DNA from: Loxodes magnus
Taxonomy: Eukaryota > Ciliophora > Karyorelictea > Loxodida > Loxodidae
Assembly (NCBI GenBank): GCA_946699065.1
Contig: CAMPDV010000260.1
Span: 1 to 64,000 of the forward strand
Reading direction: 5' to 3'
Length of the DNA stretch: 64,000 bases
Both the position numbers and the translations under genes were made by a program. Under the pieces are notes generated by a model. That model saw only the letters and a list, made by a program, of their open reading frames with translations, ran no database searches and was not told the origin of the DNA. Shown piece by piece: positions 62,166 to 64,000 of the stretch (its first letter is position 1; every line of letters begins with the position of its first letter).

Positions 62166-62945
62166 TCATCCATATCGAAAAATGGTACAGGAGTTCAACC
62201 TCGATAAAATGGATAGCTGAAATAAATTGAAATTCCGGGAAAAGCAAACATGTTTCAATATTTAGTTGATAAAATTTGTGTATCTAATCTGTATTCAAGT
62301 AATTTTTAGATTCTGTTGATATTTATAAAATTTATTAATAGTTCTTTTCCAGTTCTTTAGTATTTTTATCTTTTAAATTATTTGTAGCTAGAGCAGTACT
62401 TTATTTGTTGTTGGGAAGAATTACAATATCACCACTTGTTTATCTTCTACATTTGCTTCTATTTCGGAAGAATAAAGTTCGCAAGTTTTTCCAACCTTTT
62501 TATTATCTCAGCTATTTCAAATTTTTTTAAATTCTTTAATAGATTTACCACTATACCAGTCTTACTTTCTTCATTTTCATTGGAACTTCTTTTATTTTGC
62601 TGATTCATTATTAATTAAATAACATTCTTCTGCTAAGACTTTATTTTATACAAGTTATTTCAGTAAACATGCCGCTTATAAGGATAGTTGTTTAAAATGC
62701 GTCACCCTTTATTTTATTTTGTCTGAAAGAATGCAAATTAACTTGGATTTTTACTGATAATTTTCTTTATTTTGTCTTATTATACAGATACGAATTGTTT
62801 TATTATTGAAGAGCTTTCCAGGTTTTTTATAGTCATTTATCTTGATATTATAATAATGGCTAAGGTGACTTTCACTTTTTCTCTTCTAGTCTTACTTATC
62901 TCCTAACATTTATTGCTAAGATTTTGATACTTATCTGTTCTCCAT
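62166..62945 (-). CDS. Coiled-coil / Cys-motif ORF N1 (right arm)
   Basis: Mirror of 20,891-21,655 with 260 codons. Two insertions totalling 15 bases near residue 30 leave the phase intact (SHLSHYYNIKINDYKKPGK against SNLSQDKWLKILGK), and both copies run to the same TGA. Confidence 0.5.
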
Positions 62946-63165
62946 TTATTGGGCTTTTTTAGATTATTCAAAAGCAAAAAAACCTTATTTATATTTGATT
63001 TTTTAATCTAAATAAATTATCATATAGATGTAGAATAGTTTTATAACTTAATTAAATACTATTCATTCATAATTTTAACTTAAATAACAAAAATTAAGAT
63101 AAATCAAATATTTTTTATTATTGATTGAAGAATAATAACACCTTATAACTAAGAGATATAAAAAA

Positions 63166-64000
63166 ATGTTTGAAGGTTTCAAGTCAGGCTTCTATACCAC
63201 CTCTTCATAAGCCAAAAAGGAAGGGAGGAAGCAAGAAACCAAATCTTAATAATCTTAACAATCTTCTCTATCACAATCTTAATCAACACTGAACTAACAA
63301 TTTGAAATCTAGCAAAACGAACGAAAGCCAACCTTGAAGAATATACACACGGAAACTCCAATCTCAAGCGAGAAACCGAGGAAACAGATGAAGTCTGTTC
63401 TCCACCAGGAGGTATCAAAGTTCAACCCTTCTGGCCAGATGAGCATGGAGTAGCTTATCAAAGTGGTACTGAACCTCAAGGAAGAGGTCAAGAGATTGGA
63501 GAAGGACAATGATATACTGATGGCAAAGCTAGACCTAGCAGAAGGAATTGAATCAAGACTTATACCCTAGGAAAGAGATCTTAACGCTTTTGGAATATCC
63601 CACAAAGTCAGACTAACGAATCATAAAATTAGCTTTAGAAACAGTCTGAACTGGATAACAGACTTGGAAAAGAAGAAGAGAAATTGTAAAATTTTAAGAA
63701 AGAGTAAAGCGAAACTGGAGTTATACAAATAGAAATCGAAGTCTAGAAAGAGCAAACAAATCAAGGAAAATAATTCAAAATAAAAAAAAAATAATTCTAC
63801 TGTGGAAGCGTATGACATTTTTATCGGAACTGTTAGAAATTCTAATAGATGTAAAGAAACTATTTGATAAAAGAACAATAAAAGAAGAAAAAAGAAGAAG
63901 CAAGAATGAAAAAATGTATTGCAACCCGGATGGTTCAATATACAAGATTAAGATGGAGCCAAGGCAAGTTAAAGGAAGGAAAACCTGGAAAAATTCGAGT
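63166..64000 (+). CDS. ORF1-like coiled-coil protein, partial (runs off the right end)
   Basis: ATG 63,166, only 22 bases after the palindrome's right end. At least 278 codons, open to the window edge. The Ser/Gln-rich N-terminus (FKSGFYTTSSQAKKEG) is followed by a strong coiled coil around residues 95-125 (LIKVVLNLKEEVKRLEKDND). A very basic region follows with KNWIT-like and KKRNCKILRKSKAKLEL segments, and two TGA codons read as Trp (ETIWQK, KQEWKN). Its base composition is higher in GC than its neighbours. Coiled coil plus basic domain at the start of an element resembles LINE ORF1; a reverse transcriptase frame may lie to the right of the window (inference). The antisense standard-code frames here are shadows. 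Confidence 0.6.

Larger units (their letters stand above)
45153..63144. repeat. Right arm of the giant inverted repeat
   Basis: This is the 18.0-kb reverse-complement partner of 20,692-39,895. It lacks the two retroposon insertions of the left arm and so preserves their empty sites. Of the two copies of family member D, the one in this arm has the undisturbed frame. Confidence 0.95.

Noticed and set aside
20692..63144. Polinton/Maverick or other large DNA transposon with long terminal inverted repeats
   Set aside because: No capsid, packaging ATPase, polymerase B or integrase signature was seen in arms or loop, and the arms consist of several unrelated gene types.
63621..63938. 105-residue Phe/Leu-rich frame on minus, and two other minus frames at 63,179-63,509
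   Set aside because: Antisense of the ORF1-like plus-strand frame, whose Lys/Glu-rich codons give Phe/Leu on the other strand.
20692..64000. Reverse transcriptase or endonuclease domain
   Set aside because: I looked for YADD/FADD-type catalytic boxes in coding-like regions and found none; the partner enzyme is not in this window.
10010..64000. Telomeric repeats or chromosome-breakage signal
   Set aside because: No runs of CCCCAA, CCCCAAAA or CCCTAA type, and no repeated breakage-like motif at the array or palindrome ends.

Overview
This window looks like nuclear DNA of a ciliate. It is extremely AT-rich and has almost no long open frame under the standard code. Long, alignable proteins appear once TAA and TAG are read as Gln and TGA as Trp. 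Paralogues inside the window support this directly: TAG and TAA fall opposite CAA, TGA falls opposite TGG, and TGA sits at the Trp of Kelch blades and inside a CCHC zinc knuckle. Known codes of this kind are those of karyorelicts (Loxodes/Parduczia, NCBI table 27) and Condylostoma (table 28). I cannot place the species further. Where translation stops is partly ambiguous: some frames end naturally at TGA, others at TAA.

Layout. Bases 1-10,009 are a nearly perfect tandem array of a 174-bp unit, about 57.5 copies, open at the left edge. Bases 10,010-20,691 are AT-rich accessory DNA with SINE-like elements, a decayed member of a two-TM protein family (13,993-16,204), a truncated coiled-coil ORF and a frameshifted Kelch gene. 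Bases 20,692-63,144 form one huge imperfect inverted repeat: left arm 20,692-39,895, right arm 45,153-63,144, spacer about 5.26 kb. The spacer carries a good RING/B-box/coiled-coil/Kelch (TRIM-like) gene. Each arm carries, from outside inward: a coiled-coil/Cys-motif ORF; two-TM family member A; a frameshifted gene B; a gag-like coiled-coil + zinc-knuckle ORF; SINE-like elements; a small tail-anchored-type ORF; another gag-like ORF; two-TM family member D; several weak open frames; and a C-terminal relic of the two-TM family. At 63,166 a new coiled-coil ORF1-like reading frame starts and runs off the right end.

The arms differ by two insertions in the left arm: a 371-bp SINE-like element (28,629-28,999), and an 858-bp element (36,260-37,117) that is little more than one gag-like ORF, flanked by a 12-bp target duplication and ending in an (ATT)n tail. 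The right arm supplies the empty site for both. They therefore landed after the arms formed and document a retroposon whose only gene is a CCHC protein. No reverse transcriptase was seen in the window, so mobilising enzymes must come from elsewhere. All percent-identity statements are by eye, and no database search was possible.
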